Part shown: piece by piece, positions 16,101 to 25,396 of the stretch
How the letters are laid out: each line of letters begins with the position of its first letter
Numbering within the stretch: position 1 is the stretch's first letter
From: Planifilum sp021793745
GTDB taxonomy: Bacteria > Bacillota > Bacilli > Thermoactinomycetales > DSM-44946
Length of the DNA stretch: 64,000 bases
Reading direction: 5' to 3'
Assembly (NCBI GenBank): GCA_937983105.1
Contig: CALKAM010000170.1
Span: forward strand, 1-64,000
Position numbers and translations under genes: made by a program
The notes under the pieces: model-generated
Databases searched by the model: none
Told to the model about the DNA's origin: nothing
The model's input: the letters and a program-made list of their open reading frames with translations, nothing else

Positions 16101-19100
16101 ATGGAGAAGCATCCCATGGTTCGGCGAATGAAGGAAAAAATTTTGATCCTGGACGGCGCGATGGGGACGATGCTCCAGCAGGCGGAACTTTCCGCCGATG
16201 ATTTCGGCGGAGTGTCGCTGGAAGGGTGCAATGAGGTGTTGAATTTGACCCGGCCGGACCTGATCCGGAGGATTCATGAGGATTACCTGGATGCCGGGGC
16301 GGATCTGATCGAGACCAACACCTTCGGAGCGACGCGGATCGTCCTGGAGGAATATGGGATCGAGGACCGGGCGGAGGAGATCAACCGGAGAGCCGCCCGG
16401 CTGGCGGTGGATGCCGCCCGCCGGTGGTCGACGCCGGATCAGCCCCGCTTCGTCCTGGGGGCGATGGGGCCGACGACGAAGACCCTTTCCCTGACCGGAG
16501 GCGTCACCTTCGACGGGCTGGTGGCGGCCTATCGGGAGCAGGCCCGGGGGCTTTTGTCGGGCGGTGTGGACGCGCTGCTTTTGGAGACCGCCCAGGACAC
16601 CCTCAACGTGAAGGCGGGGGGCCTCGGGATTCTTCAGGCCTTTGAAGAACTGGGACGGGAGGTGCCCCTCATCATCTCCGGGACCATCGAAGCGATGGGG
16701 ACGATGCTGGCGGGTCAAAACATCGAGGCTTTTTACCTGTCGGTGGAACACTTGAGGCCGGTGGCCGTCGGCCTCAATTGCGCCACCGGCCCGGAATTCA
16801 TGCGGGACCACCTCCGGACCCTGTCCGGTTTGGCCAAGTGCGGGGTCAGCTGTTACCCCAATGCGGGATTGCCGGATGAGGAGGGGCACTACCATGAGAC
16901 ACCCCGGGGATTGGCGATGAAAATGGCCGCCTTTGCCGACGCGGGCTGGCTCAACATCGCCGGGGGCTGCTGCGGGACGACGCCGGAGCACATCCGCGCC
17001 CTGGCGGAGGCCCTGCGGGGGAAGAAGCCCCGGCAGCCGGTTTCGTCCCATCCGCCGGGGGTTTCGGGGGTGGAGGCGGTTTTTCTGGAGGAGGAGAACC
17101 GCCCTCTCCTCGTCGGCGAGCGGACCAATGTGATCGGATCGCGCAAATTTCGGGAGCTGATCGTCGCCGGTCGGTACGAGGAGGCGGCGGAGATCGCCCG
17201 CCGGCAGGTGAAGGGGGGCGCCCAGATCATCGACGTCTGCCTGGCGGATCCGGACCGGAACGAGCGGGAGGACATGGAACGTTTTTTGCAGCAAGCGGTG
17301 AAAAAGGTGAAAGCTCCCCTGATGATCGATTCCACCGATCCGGCGGTGATCGAAGGGGCTCTTACCTATTCCCAGGGGAAGGCGATCATCAATTCAATCA
17401 ATCTGGAGGACGGCGAAGAGCGTTTCGCCGCGGTGGTACCCCTCATCCACCGGTACGGGGCGGCGGTGGTCGTCGGGGTGATCGACGAAGGGGGGATGGC
17501 CGTCGATCGGGAGCGGAAGCTGGCGGTGGCCCGCCGCGCCTATGCCCTGTTGACGGAGAAATACGGGGTGGCCCCCGAAGACATCCTCTTCGATCCCCTG
17601 GTGTTCCCGGTGGGAACCGGCGACGAAACCTACATCGGTTCCGCCCGGGAAACGGTGGAGGCGATCCGGTTGATCAAGGAAGCCTTCCCCCGTTCCGCCA
17701 CGATCCTGGGCATCTCCAACGTTTCCTTCGGCCTGCCCCCCGCCGGCCGGGAGGTGTTGAACGCCGTCTTTCTCTATCACGCCACGAAGGCGGGGTTGGA
17801 TTATGCCATCGTCAACACGGAGAAGCTGAAACGCTATGCGTCCCTTTCCCCCGAGGAAGTGCGGCTTGCAGAGGAACTTCTCTTCGGGACGACCCGGGAA
17901 AACTACGAGGCGGTCCTGAACGAGTTCACCCGATTTTACCGGAATAAAAAGGCGAAGAGGGCGGAGCCCGCGGTCCGCCTCCCCCTGGAGGAGCGATTGG
18001 CCCGCTATGTGGTGGAGGGATCCAAGGACGGGCTGTTCGATGATCTGCAGGAGGCCCTGGGCCGGTATGAGCCCCTGGAGATCATCAACGGCCCTTTGAT
18101 GAAAGGGATGGACGAGGTGGGCCGCCTCTTCAACGATAACCAATTGATCGTCGCCGAGGTGCTGCAGAGCGCCGAGGTGATGAAGGCGGCCGTTTCCTTC
18201 CTCGAACCCCACATGGAAAAGGCGGACACCCATACGAAGGGGAAGATCCTCCTGGCCACGGTGAAAGGGGATGTCCACGATATCGGGAAAAACCTCGTGG
18301 ATATCATCTTGTCCAACAACGGTTACAAGGTGATCAACCTGGGGATCAAGGTGGCTCCGGAGCAGTTGATCGAGGCCTGTCGGCGGGAGGAGCCGGATGC
18401 CATCGGCCTCTCCGGCCTGTTGGTCAAGTCGGCCCAGCAGATGGTGGTGACGGCCCAGGATCTGAAGGCGGCGGGCATCGAGGTGCCCATCCTGGTGGGC
18501 GGTGCCGCCCTTACCCGCAGGTTTACGGAGACGAAAATCGCCCCGGAATATTCCGGAATCGTCCTGTACGCCAAGGATGCGATGCAGGGACTGGAGCTCG
18601 CCAACCGGCTGATGGACGTCGATGAGCGGCGGAGGGTGGAGGGCGATCTCCGGAGGAGGCGGGAGCGCGCCTTAAGGCGCGCCGGCGGAGAAAGGAGCGG
18701 CCCGGCCGTGCTCACCGCGGCAAGGCGTTCTTCCGTCCGGCGGGACGCTCCGGTTTTCGAACCGCCGGACTTTGAGCGGCACATCCTGCGGGCGGTTCCC
18801 GTCGCCCATCTTCGCCCCTATCTGAACGAGCAGATGCTCCTGGGCAAACACCTGGGGCTTCGGGGCAATGTGGAGGAGCTCCTCGCCCGGAGGGACGAAA
18901 AAGCGCTCCGGCTGAAGGAGGAAGTGGAGGCCCTTCTCTCGGAGGCGGAGGCGAAGGGGTGGATCCGGCCCCAGGGGATGTATCGCTTTTTCCCCGCCCA
19001 GGGGGACGGGGACGACATCCTCATCTATGATCCCCGGGATCCGACGCGGGTGCTGGAGCGGTTTTCGTTTCCCCGCCAAAGAAAGGAGCCCTATCTCTGC

Positions 19101-19550
19101 CTGGCCGACTTTCTCCGCCCGGCCGGGTCCGGGGTGATGGATGCGGTGGGCTTCCTGGTGGTGACGGCGGGATTGGGGATCCGGAAGCGGGCCGAACGCT
19201 GGAAGGAGCGCGGCGATTACCTCCGGTCCCACCTGCTCCAGGCGTTGGCCCTGGAGCTGGCGGAAGCCTTCGCCGAGCGGCTCCACCAGATCATGCGGGA
19301 ACGGTGGGGCTTTCCGGACCCGCCGGAGATGACGATGAAACAGCGGTTCGCCGCCCGGTATCAGGGAATCCGGGTCTCCTTCGGATACCCCGCCTGTCCC
19401 GATCTGGAGGATCAGGCGAAGCTGTTCCGGTTGATGGAACCGGAGGCGATCGGCGTCCGGTTGACGGACGGGTTCATGATGGAGCCGGAGGCGTCGGTGT
19501 CGGCGATGGTCTTTTCGCACCCGGAGGCCCGCTATTTCAGTGTGCTGTGA
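16101..19550 (+). CDS. metH: Cobalamin-dependent methionine synthase
   Basis: A 1149-residue four-module enzyme transferring a methyl group from 5-methyl-tetrahydrofolate to homocysteine. The homocysteine domain (1 to about 310) ends with the zinc-site motif GGCCGTTPEHI. The pterin-binding domain covers about 345-600. The cobalamin cap and binding domain (about 640-870) contains DVHDIGKN at about residue 723, with the B12-ligating His. The SAM-dependent reactivation domain (about 900-1149) carries ARYQGIRVSFGYPACPD. The ATG at 16101 follows AAGGATG. Expression should be switched off by SAM via the riboswitch. The linker at about 865-905 is Arg-rich. Confidence 0.96.
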   Translation: MEKHPMVRRMKEKILILDGAMGTMLQQAELSADDFGGVSLEGCNEVLNLTRPDLIRRIHEDYLDAGADLIETNTFGATRIVLEEYGIEDRAEEINRRAARLAVDAARRWSTPDQPRFVLGAMGPTTKTLSLTGGVTFDGLVAAYREQARGLLSGGVDALLLETAQDTLNVKAGGLGILQAFEELGREVPLIISGTIEAMGTMLAGQNIEAFYLSVEHLRPVAVGLNCATGPEFMRDHLRTLSGLAKCGVSCYPNAGLPDEEGHYHETPRGLAMKMAAFADAGWLNIAGGCCGTTPEHIRALAEALRGKKPRQPVSSHPPGVSGVEAVFLEEENRPLLVGERTNVIGSRKFRELIVAGRYEEAAEIARRQVKGGAQIIDVCLADPDRNEREDMERFLQQAVKKVKAPLMIDSTDPAVIEGALTYSQGKAIINSINLEDGEERFAAVVPLIHRYGAAVVVGVIDEGGMAVDRERKLAVARRAYALLTEKYGVAPEDILFDPLVFPVGTGDETYIGSARETVEAIRLIKEAFPRSATILGISNVSFGLPPAGREVLNAVFLYHATKAGLDYAIVNTEKLKRYASLSPEEVRLAEELLFGTTRENYEAVLNEFTRFYRNKKAKRAEPAVRLPLEERLARYVVEGSKDGLFDDLQEALGRYEPLEIINGPLMKGMDEVGRLFNDNQLIVAEVLQSAEVMKAAVSFLEPHMEKADTHTKGKILLATVKGDVHDIGKNLVDIILSNNGYKVINLGIKVAPEQLIEACRREEPDAIGLSGLLVKSAQQMVVTAQDLKAAGIEVPILVGGAALTRRFTETKIAPEYSGIVLYAKDAMQGLELANRLMDVDERRRVEGDLRRRRERALRRAGGERSGPAVLTAARRSSVRRDAPVFEPPDFERHILRAVPVAHLRPYLNEQMLLGKHLGLRGNVEELLARRDEKALRLKEEVEALLSEAEAKGWIRPQGMYRFFPAQGDGDDILIYDPRDPTRVLERFSFPRQRKEPYLCLADFLRPAGSGVMDAVGFLVVTAGLGIRKRAERWKERGDYLRSHLLQALALELAEAFAERLHQIMRERWGFPDPPEMTMKQRFAARYQGIRVSFGYPACPDLEDQAKLFRLMEPEAIGVRLTDGFMMEPEASVSAMVFSHPEARYFSVL

Positions 19551-19666
19551 CGATCGCCAAGGATGCGCAGAAACGGCTGCATGCGAATGGGGATGCTGCC
19601 TGCGCGCAACGCGGCGGTACCTTCTCCGCAGCCTCTGGAAAAAACGAATACTAAGGGGGGAGACCG

Positions 19667-21529
19667 GTGGGGGAAAAGCGATGTTTGAAGGAGCACCTGC
19701 GGGAGAACCTGCTCGTCGGGGACGGGGCGATGGCCACCTATCTGTATCAACAGGGGGTGCCGGTGGGGCTCTGCTATGAAGAGCTGTGCCTGACCCGACC
19801 GGACCTGATCCGGGAAGTGCACCGGGCGTACTTCGAGGCGGGGGCCCGGCTCCTGGAGACCAACACCTACGGCGCCAACCGGGAGCGGCTGACCCGTTAC
19901 GGATTGGAAGGGAAAGTGACCCGGATCAACCGGACCGCCGTCCGTCTGGCCCGGGAGGCGGCGGGCCCGGAAGCCTTCGTGGCGGGAGCGATCGGATCGA
20001 TCCTGGCGGGCCGGGTGCCCCGCTACGACAGGGATGAATACCGGGACATGTACGAGGAGCAGGCGACGGCGCTGCTCCATGCCGGAGCGGACGCCATTTT
20101 GCTGGAAACCTTCCTGGATCTGGAGGAGCTGCTGTTGGCGGTGGAGGTGATCCGCCCCTTGTCGGAGGTGCCGGTCTTCGCCCAGCTTGCCCTGATCGAG
20201 GTGGGAAGGACTCGGGACGGCTACCCGCTGACGGAGGCCTTTCGCCGGCTGCAGGAAGCCGGAGTCGACGGGGTGGGTCTCAACTGCCGGCTGGGGCCGG
20301 CGGAGTGCCTGCGCTCCCTGGAGCAGGCGGTGGTGCCGGAGGACGTTTCCTTGTCCGCCTTTCCCAACGCCGGCCGCCTGGGGATCACCGACGGCCAATA
20401 CCGGTACGAGTCGTCGCCGGCGTATTTTCGGGAGAGCGCCCTGAGACTGCGGGAGCAGGGCGTCCGCCTGATCGGCGGCTGTTGCGGGACCACGCCGCAG
20501 CACATCCGGGCGATGGCCGAGGCCTTAAGGGGGCTTGCCCCCCTGCCGCGGATCAATCCGGAGAACCCTTCCCTCGAAGGGGATTCCGTTCCCCTCACCC
20601 TGCAACCGCCCCGGAAAGAACCGACCATCACCGAAAAGGTGGAGGCGGGACGGACGGTGATTGTCGAGTACGATCCACCCCGGGATCTGGACATCACCCG
20701 CTTTCTTCACGGCGCTACCCGGTTGAAGGAGGCCGGGGCCGATGCAATCACCCTGGCGGACAATTCGATGGCGACGGCCCGGATGAGCAACATGGCCCTC
20801 GGGGCCATTCTGAAATCCCGGGGCATCGAACCCCTGGTGCACATCACCTGCCGGGACCGCAACTTGATCGGCCAGCAGTCCCATCTGATGGGGCTGTGGG
20901 CCCTGGGGATCGATCAGGTGCTGGTGGTGACCGGGGATCCGACGCGGATCGGCGATCTGCCGGGGGCCAGTTCCGTCTACGATGTCTCCTCCTTCGACCT
21001 GATCCGGATGGTGAAGCAATTGAACGAGGGAATCTCCTTTTCCGGACGGCCCCTCCAGCAACGGGCCCGCTTCGTCGTCGGGGCGGCCTTCAATCCCCAC
21101 GTGCACAACTTGGAGGCCGCCGTCCGCCGATTGGAGAAAAAGGTGGAGGCCGGGGCCGACTTCGTCATGACCCAGCCGATGTACGACGTCGAAACCATCG
21201 GGCGGGTCTATGAGGCGACCCGGCACATCGGCATTCCCGTCTTTATCGGCATCATGCCCCTCACCGGGTTTCGGAACGCCCTCTTTCTGCACAACGAGGT
21301 GCCCGGCATCAAAATCGCCCCGGTGGTCATGGAGCGGATGCGGCGGTGTCCGGGAAAGGAGGAGGGGCGTCGGGAGGGGGTGGCCATCGCCCGGGAGCTC
21401 GTGGATGCGGCGATGGATTATTTCAAGGGAATCTATTTGATCACTCCCTTCTTCCAGTGGCGGATGACCGCCGAATTGGTCCGACACATCCGGGAGCGAG
21501 ACAAGCGGCATGCGGTGGTGGGGGAGTAA
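19667..21529 (+). CDS. yitJ: Bifunctional homocysteine S-methyltransferase / methylenetetrahydrofolate reductase
   Basis: A 620-residue fusion. The N-terminal homocysteine methyltransferase domain (about 1-290) opens with LLVGDGAMATYL and ends with the zinc motif GGCCGTTPQHI. The C-terminal FAD-dependent MetF domain (about 320-620) has VEYDPPRDLD, DNSMATARMSN and TGDPTRIGD. It reduces methylene-THF to methyl-THF, the methyl donor for MetH. It starts at GTG 19667 behind AAGGGGGG, 116 bp after metH, with no terminator seen between, so it is probably co-transcribed under the S-box. Confidence 0.95.
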   Translation: MGEKRCLKEHLRENLLVGDGAMATYLYQQGVPVGLCYEELCLTRPDLIREVHRAYFEAGARLLETNTYGANRERLTRYGLEGKVTRINRTAVRLAREAAGPEAFVAGAIGSILAGRVPRYDRDEYRDMYEEQATALLHAGADAILLETFLDLEELLLAVEVIRPLSEVPVFAQLALIEVGRTRDGYPLTEAFRRLQEAGVDGVGLNCRLGPAECLRSLEQAVVPEDVSLSAFPNAGRLGITDGQYRYESSPAYFRESALRLREQGVRLIGGCCGTTPQHIRAMAEALRGLAPLPRINPENPSLEGDSVPLTLQPPRKEPTITEKVEAGRTVIVEYDPPRDLDITRFLHGATRLKEAGADAITLADNSMATARMSNMALGAILKSRGIEPLVHITCRDRNLIGQQSHLMGLWALGIDQVLVVTGDPTRIGDLPGASSVYDVSSFDLIRMVKQLNEGISFSGRPLQQRARFVVGAAFNPHVHNLEAAVRRLEKKVEAGADFVMTQPMYDVETIGRVYEATRHIGIPVFIGIMPLTGFRNALFLHNEVPGIKIAPVVMERMRRCPGKEEGRREGVAIARELVDAAMDYFKGIYLITPFFQWRMTAELVRHIRERDKRHAVVGE

Positions 21530-21740
21530 GTCCGGACCGAGACTGCTGACTTAGGGGGGGCGATTTTTCGTCGAGCGATCCTGCCGCGTGGAGCCGAGAC
21601 GGAAAATTGCCTCCCGGCTCCCAGACTTTGAGATTTGTCAGCCATCTCGATCCAGGCAGCTTTTCCCGGATTTTCTTTTGGTTTTGCTCGGTAGCACGGT
21701 CGATGATCCGATGAATGCTCCCGTTTTCTAAATCAGACAA
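21441..21740 (-). CDS. Doubtful small ORF overlapping the yitJ 3' end
   Basis: On the minus strand, GGCGGAGG precedes a TTG at 21740. The first 45 or so residues (MSDLENGSIHRIIDRATEQ..., then SRWLTNLKVWEPGG) look protein-like. The second half is antisense to yitJ and low in complexity. I do not recognise a family. It could be a truncated gene whose 3' end was lost, or chance. The rest of the gap up to 21887 shows nothing else. Confidence 0.25.
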   Translation of the reverse strand: MSDLENGSIHRIIDRATEQNQKKIREKLPGSRWLTNLKVWEPGGNFPSRLHAAGSLDEKSPPLSQQSRSGLTPPPPHAACLAPGCVGPIRRSSATGRRE

Positions 21741-21887
21741 TCGTTCTGCCTCCGCCGGAGAAACAGCGGAGTGGTCCCCTTTTCACAAGGTTTCCGGGCG
21801 GCCGGGAAAGGATTGCCCCCTTCGATGACGAATTTTTCTCGTTAGATGCTACATTCACCGGGGGAGAGACGGAAAGGGCGAAACGGA

Positions 21888-22589
21888 ATGGAGATTTTGC
21901 GGGTCAAACTGGAGCGGGCGGGTTACACCCGCGGGCGGGAGATTCTGCGCGATGTATCGTTCTCCTTGCAAGCCGGGGAAATGATGGGGCTGATCGGGCC
22001 CAACGGTGCCGGGAAGAGCACCACCATCAAAGCCATCCTGGGTTTTTTGAAGCATGTGGAGGGGGAGGTTCATCTCCAGGGTGACTGCCGATATGGTTAC
22101 ATCCCCGAACACCCGGTCCTTTATGATGAATTGACGGTGTGGGAACATCTCGAATTGGCCGCATCCGTCTGGGGCATTCCGCAAGCGGTCTATACGGAGC
22201 GGGCCCTGGAGCTTTTGGAGCGGTTTCAATTGAGGGAAGAGATGCACCATCTTCCCCGGGCTTTCTCCAAGGGTATGCAACAAAAGGTGATGTTCGTCGT
22301 GGGATTTTTGTTGCAACCGGAGCTCTATGTGGTGGACGAACCCTTTATCGGTTTGGATCCGCGGGCGACCAAAACACTGCTCCAACTGCTGATGGAGGAG
22401 CGAAGGCGCGGGGCGGCCGTCCTGCTATCCACACATGTCCTGGATACGGCGGAGAAAATTTGCGATTCCTTTCTCTTGCTTCATCAGGGACGGTGCGTCG
22501 CCCGGGGGAGCCTTGAGCGGCTTCGACGTCAAATCGGGCGGGAAAACGCGTCGCTGATGGATTGTTTTGATGTGTTCACCTCGGTTTGA
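21888..22589 (+). CDS. ecsA: ABC transporter ATP-binding protein, EcsA-like
   Basis: A 233-residue ATPase with Walker A (GPNGAGKST), a weak signature (FSKGMQQKVM), Walker B (LYVVDEPFIGLD) and H-loop (STHVLDTAEK). It resembles EcsA, and the adjacent gene encodes the EcsB-type membrane partner. In Bacillus, Ecs affects exoprotein secretion, competence and intramembrane proteolysis. I start it at ATG 21888 (GAAAGGG upstream); the frame is open from 21846. Confidence 0.88.
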   Translation: MEILRVKLERAGYTRGREILRDVSFSLQAGEMMGLIGPNGAGKSTTIKAILGFLKHVEGEVHLQGDCRYGYIPEHPVLYDELTVWEHLELAASVWGIPQAVYTERALELLERFQLREEMHHLPRAFSKGMQQKVMFVVGFLLQPELYVVDEPFIGLDPRATKTLLQLLMEERRRGAAVLLSTHVLDTAEKICDSFLLLHQGRCVARGSLERLRRQIGRENASLMDCFDVFTSV

Positions 22590-22600
22590 GGAGGATGGGC

Positions 22601-23821
22601 ATGACGCCGTATCGCTGGTTTTTCAAGCGTTGGAAAGCGGATGTGCGGTATCAGTACCGGGTTTGTCGTACCGTGGTGGATTGGACGGTGGCCTTGTATC
22701 TGGTGGTTCCCGGCCTGTTCCTGTTGATTGAGCGGTATGTCGCCTGGTGGAACGGCGAAGCGGTATGGATGGAAGAGATTCCGCCGTTTTTGCTGTGGGC
22801 AGTCGCTTTTCTATTTTCCTGGTGGGGCGCTTTTCGTCTTTATCTGGAACCGGCGGATCAGCTCTTTTTGTTGCAGCGATCCGATTGGATGAAAAAATAC
22901 AACCGTACGGGCCTTTGGTTCGGTTGGGGAAAGCGCTCCCTGGAAAGTTTGGCGTTTTTGGGTTTGGCGGCCCCCTTTTTCAAACACGAGATCGGATTCT
23001 CCTGGCTTTCGTGGATCGGGATATGGCTATTCCTGTGGCAGGCCAAGGCTTGCCTGTCGCTGGTGCGGAGGATGTTGGCCGGCATGGATCGGATTCTGCT
23101 CAAGGGCATGATGTCCGGTTTGACCCTCGTTCTTGCCGGGGCTCTCTTTGTGTGTGTCGGAAGCTCCGGCCATCCCTTCGGATTTTACGCGGGCGCGGCG
23201 GCGCTTGCGGGATGCTGGAGCTTGCTGGTGCGGCTGCGAAACCATCAAAAAGGGACAATCTTAACAGAGATCGACTATGAGCAGGCACAGCGGATGAGGT
23301 GGGCTGCTCTCCTTTTGGAGACATCGGGTGTGGTGCATCGGAGGTTTTGGGTTAAGAAACGGCCCCTGTTGTTTCGCCATTCAAACCCGATCTTTCGCCG
23401 GCGAACCGCTTCCCATATTGTGGCAGAGGCGGTGATCAAGTCGTTCCTTCGGAGCGGTCATCAACTGGTGCCATACGGCCAATTTATCGCGGTTTGTGCC
23501 TTTGCGCTCCTGGTGACTTCGATGGGATTGCGATGGGGATGTTGGATTTTGTTTTCTTTTCTGTTTTCCCTGTGGGGACGTTCCTTTTGGCGGGAGTGGC
23601 GTTCCGCCAACGGGATGTTGCATGTCTGGTCGCAGGCGGGTTTTCAGGCCCATCGCGCTTATCGAAAGGCCGTTTTCGTCCTTCAGCAAATCGGCTTTCT
23701 TCCGTTATCCGCCTTCCTGGGAGCCGTCACCTTCGGACCCTGGGGGATGATTCTGATGGTCCCTGCCGGTTGGGCGCTCTCTTACGTTATCGTTTTCCTG
23801 TTTTTCCGCCTGGAGGCTTGA
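22601..23821 (+). CDS. ecsB: ABC transporter permease, EcsB-like
   Basis: A 406-residue membrane protein with about eight hydrophobic segments and Arg/Trp-rich cytoplasmic loops (WFFKRWKADVRYQYRV; YLEPADQLFLLQRSDWMKKY), the pattern of EcsB. I start it at ATG 22601 because GGAGG lies 6 nt before it; a TTG at 22586 would overlap the ecsA stop. With EcsA it forms a two-gene operon. The transported substrate of this family is unknown. Confidence 0.85.
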   Translation: MTPYRWFFKRWKADVRYQYRVCRTVVDWTVALYLVVPGLFLLIERYVAWWNGEAVWMEEIPPFLLWAVAFLFSWWGAFRLYLEPADQLFLLQRSDWMKKYNRTGLWFGWGKRSLESLAFLGLAAPFFKHEIGFSWLSWIGIWLFLWQAKACLSLVRRMLAGMDRILLKGMMSGLTLVLAGALFVCVGSSGHPFGFYAGAAALAGCWSLLVRLRNHQKGTILTEIDYEQAQRMRWAALLLETSGVVHRRFWVKKRPLLFRHSNPIFRRRTASHIVAEAVIKSFLRSGHQLVPYGQFIAVCAFALLVTSMGLRWGCWILFSFLFSLWGRSFWREWRSANGMLHVWSQAGFQAHRAYRKAVFVLQQIGFLPLSAFLGAVTFGPWGMILMVPAGWALSYVIVFLFFRLEA

Positions 23822-23894
23822 GTTTGTCCAGGCGAAGCGGAGGGATGCCTTGGTTTTCTCGGCAAGGGTGATGGTTTTATTTTTTGATAGGAAA

Positions 23895-23929
23895 GGCCCG
23901 GTCTTCACAGGAAGGACCGGGTCTTGTTT
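23895..23929. terminator. Hairpin between convergent genes
   Basis: GGCCCGGTCTTC pairs with GAAGGACCGGGTC; T-rich sequence follows on the plus strand (TTGTTT) and an A/T run precedes it. It probably serves ecsB and the convergent 121-aa gene. Confidence 0.7.
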
Positions 23930-23933
23930 CCGT

Positions 23934-24299
23934 CTATTCTTCGTGGGGCTTCAGGGAGATTTTGTCGCCGTATAGGACCGCCAGCATTCGTTTTCCGTCC
24001 TTTTCAAAGACATGTAAGCGTCCCATTTGCTCCCTTTCGATCTCCTTCCATCCCCACTTTTCGATTTCTTCGCGATATCGATTAAACTGTGGGCCGCTGA
24101 GAGGGGGGGCGATTTCATACAAGGTCCAACTCGGGTCCGCTTCGGATCTCTCCACCCTTTCGCTTTGGGACGGGATCGGAAAGTCCGGATCGACGTCCGA
24201 CGGCTTGACGGAGAGGGAGAAGACCGGGGAAATAAAAATGAAAAAGGAGAGGATGATCACCACCAGGGCGATGAGGAGGATCCATTTCCACTTTTTCAA
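23934..24299 (-). CDS. Hypothetical single-pass membrane protein (121 aa)
   Basis: The N-terminus is a membrane anchor (LKKWKWILLIALVVIILSFFIFIS) followed by an outward-facing domain of about 85 residues with a Trp-rich centre (DPSWTLYEIAPP; IEKWGWKEIE). A TTG start at 24299 is chosen because GGAAGG sits 6 nt before it; the open frame runs to an ATG at 24359 without an RBS. I recognise no family. It is transcribed alone and converges on ecsB. Confidence 0.6.
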   Translation of the reverse strand: MKKWKWILLIALVVIILSFFIFISPVFSLSVKPSDVDPDFPIPSQSERVERSEADPSWTLYEIAPPLSGPQFNRYREEIEKWGWKEIEREQMGRLHVFEKDGKRMLAVLYGDKISLKPHEE

Positions 24300-24582
24300 G
24301 CATATCCTTCCTTTCTGCGAAAACTGCGCGCAGCCATCCATTTTCCTATTCCTGGGCATCTTTCATCAGACGGGCGATTGGTTTGGAATCATACCGGTTC
24401 GTCCGTTTCAGGCCCGGGGATATACATTTCTTTGAGCTCCGTAAAAAGCGTAATCATTTTTTTTCTTCAACGCGGAAGGGATGGAATCCTATCTGTCTCC
24501 GGCTTTTTTGCGGATGAGGGCTGTACTCGGAACATCTATTCGTATATCATAACTGGTGGAGGATACCACGAGGAGGATGGGG

Positions 24583-24930
24583 ATGAAAACCCGATTGATG
24601 CACGTCCGGGCCAACGTTTCCGATCTGAAGCGGGCCATCGAATGGTATGAACAGGTATTGGGTTTCAGGGTGGAGACCGTCTGGCCCCCGGAAAGACCCG
24701 ATTATCCCCATTTTGAAGCGGAAAAGGGAGCCCTGTTTGCGATCATGGAATCCGACGAAGTGCCTTCCCGCGGCCGGTTCAATTTTTACACGGCGGACGT
24801 GGACGCCTTGTGGGAACGGCTGAAGGACCGGGTGGAGGTGGTGGAGGAGCTATTTGACACCCCGTACGGCTCGCGCAAATTTACCATTCGCGACCCGGAC
24901 GGGAATGAGTTGGGATTTGTCCAGGGGTGA
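24583..24930 (+). CDS. VOC family protein
   Basis: A 115-residue single VOC module: MHVRANVSDLKRAIEWYEQVLGF starts it and KFTIRDPDGNELGFVQG ends it, the latter typical of glyoxalase-like proteins. The His in MHV and the Glu in GNELG are at metal-ligand positions. ATG 24583 has GGAGG 7 nt upstream. The reaction is unknown. It is the second VOC gene in the window and not closely similar to the one at 15300. Confidence 0.8.
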   Translation: MKTRLMHVRANVSDLKRAIEWYEQVLGFRVETVWPPERPDYPHFEAEKGALFAIMESDEVPSRGRFNFYTADVDALWERLKDRVEVVEELFDTPYGSRKFTIRDPDGNELGFVQG

Positions 24931-24945
24931 GCGTGCCTCAATAAA

Positions 24946-25017
24946 CCGGTCCCCTGTCGAGGGACCGGGGGAATCAGCCGAAAAGCACGGAAAAAGACTG
25001 CCGCAAAAGCGGCAGTC
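24946..25017 (+). terminator. Two hairpins after the VOC gene
   Basis: CCGGTCCC/GGGACCGG (24946-24968) is followed by GACTGCCGC-AAAA-GCGGCAGTC (24996-25017). Neither has a long T-run, so termination is plausible but unproven. Confidence 0.5.
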
Positions 25018-25124
25018 CCTTCGATCTCGATTGCTTCGGCCACCGCATCGGATGCGAAGGCGGGGTGCGTTTTCCCGGCCTTCGGGGGGCGGACCGACCA
25101 CACATTTGTCGCACATCATTAAAT

Positions 25125-25153
25125 TTTACTGTACAAAGCGGAATATATATAGT
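25125..25153 (+). promoter_or_regulatory. Sigma-A promoter for a 38-residue ORF
   Basis: TTTACT (25125-25130), 17 bp, then TATAGT (25148-25153). A leader of about 70 nt leads to the small gene at 25231. Confidence 0.6.
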
Positions 25154-25230
25154 ATATGTGAAATAGGTGCAACGGATCTCCCGAAGATCATACACCCCGT
25201 GCAGGGCGAACAGCATGAGGGGGGGTTGTA

Positions 25231-25347
25231 ATGTTGAGCCGGGCTGTGGAAAATGCTTCGGGAATTTTGCTTCTGATGTCGCTTTTGGGTTCGTTGATTT
25301 TGATGGCTTTATACATTCGTGAGCGGGGAAAAAACCGATCCGATTGA
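25231..25347 (+). CDS. Small membrane protein (38 aa)
   Basis: ATG 25231 follows GAGGGGGG at 5 nt. The product is one transmembrane helix (ILLLMSLLGSLILMALYI) with a short N-terminus and a basic end (RERGKNRSD). It has its own promoter (25125-25153) and a strong terminator (25364-25396), so it forms a complete independent transcription unit. I recognise no family; small one-helix proteins often act as regulators of membrane complexes or as toxins, but nothing here decides this. Confidence 0.6.
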   Translation: MLSRAVENASGILLLMSLLGSLILMALYIRERGKNRSD

Positions 25348-25363
25348 TCCGACCACGGATCGA

Positions 25364-25396
25364 CCTCACCTGAGAAAGTCAGGTGAGGTTTTTTTT
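25364..25396 (+). terminator. Strong terminator
   Basis: A 10-bp perfect stem, CCTCACCTGA with TCAGGTGAGG around GAAAG, is followed by eight T residues. It ends the 38-aa unit and lies at the 3' end of the opposing secretion operon. Confidence 0.9.
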
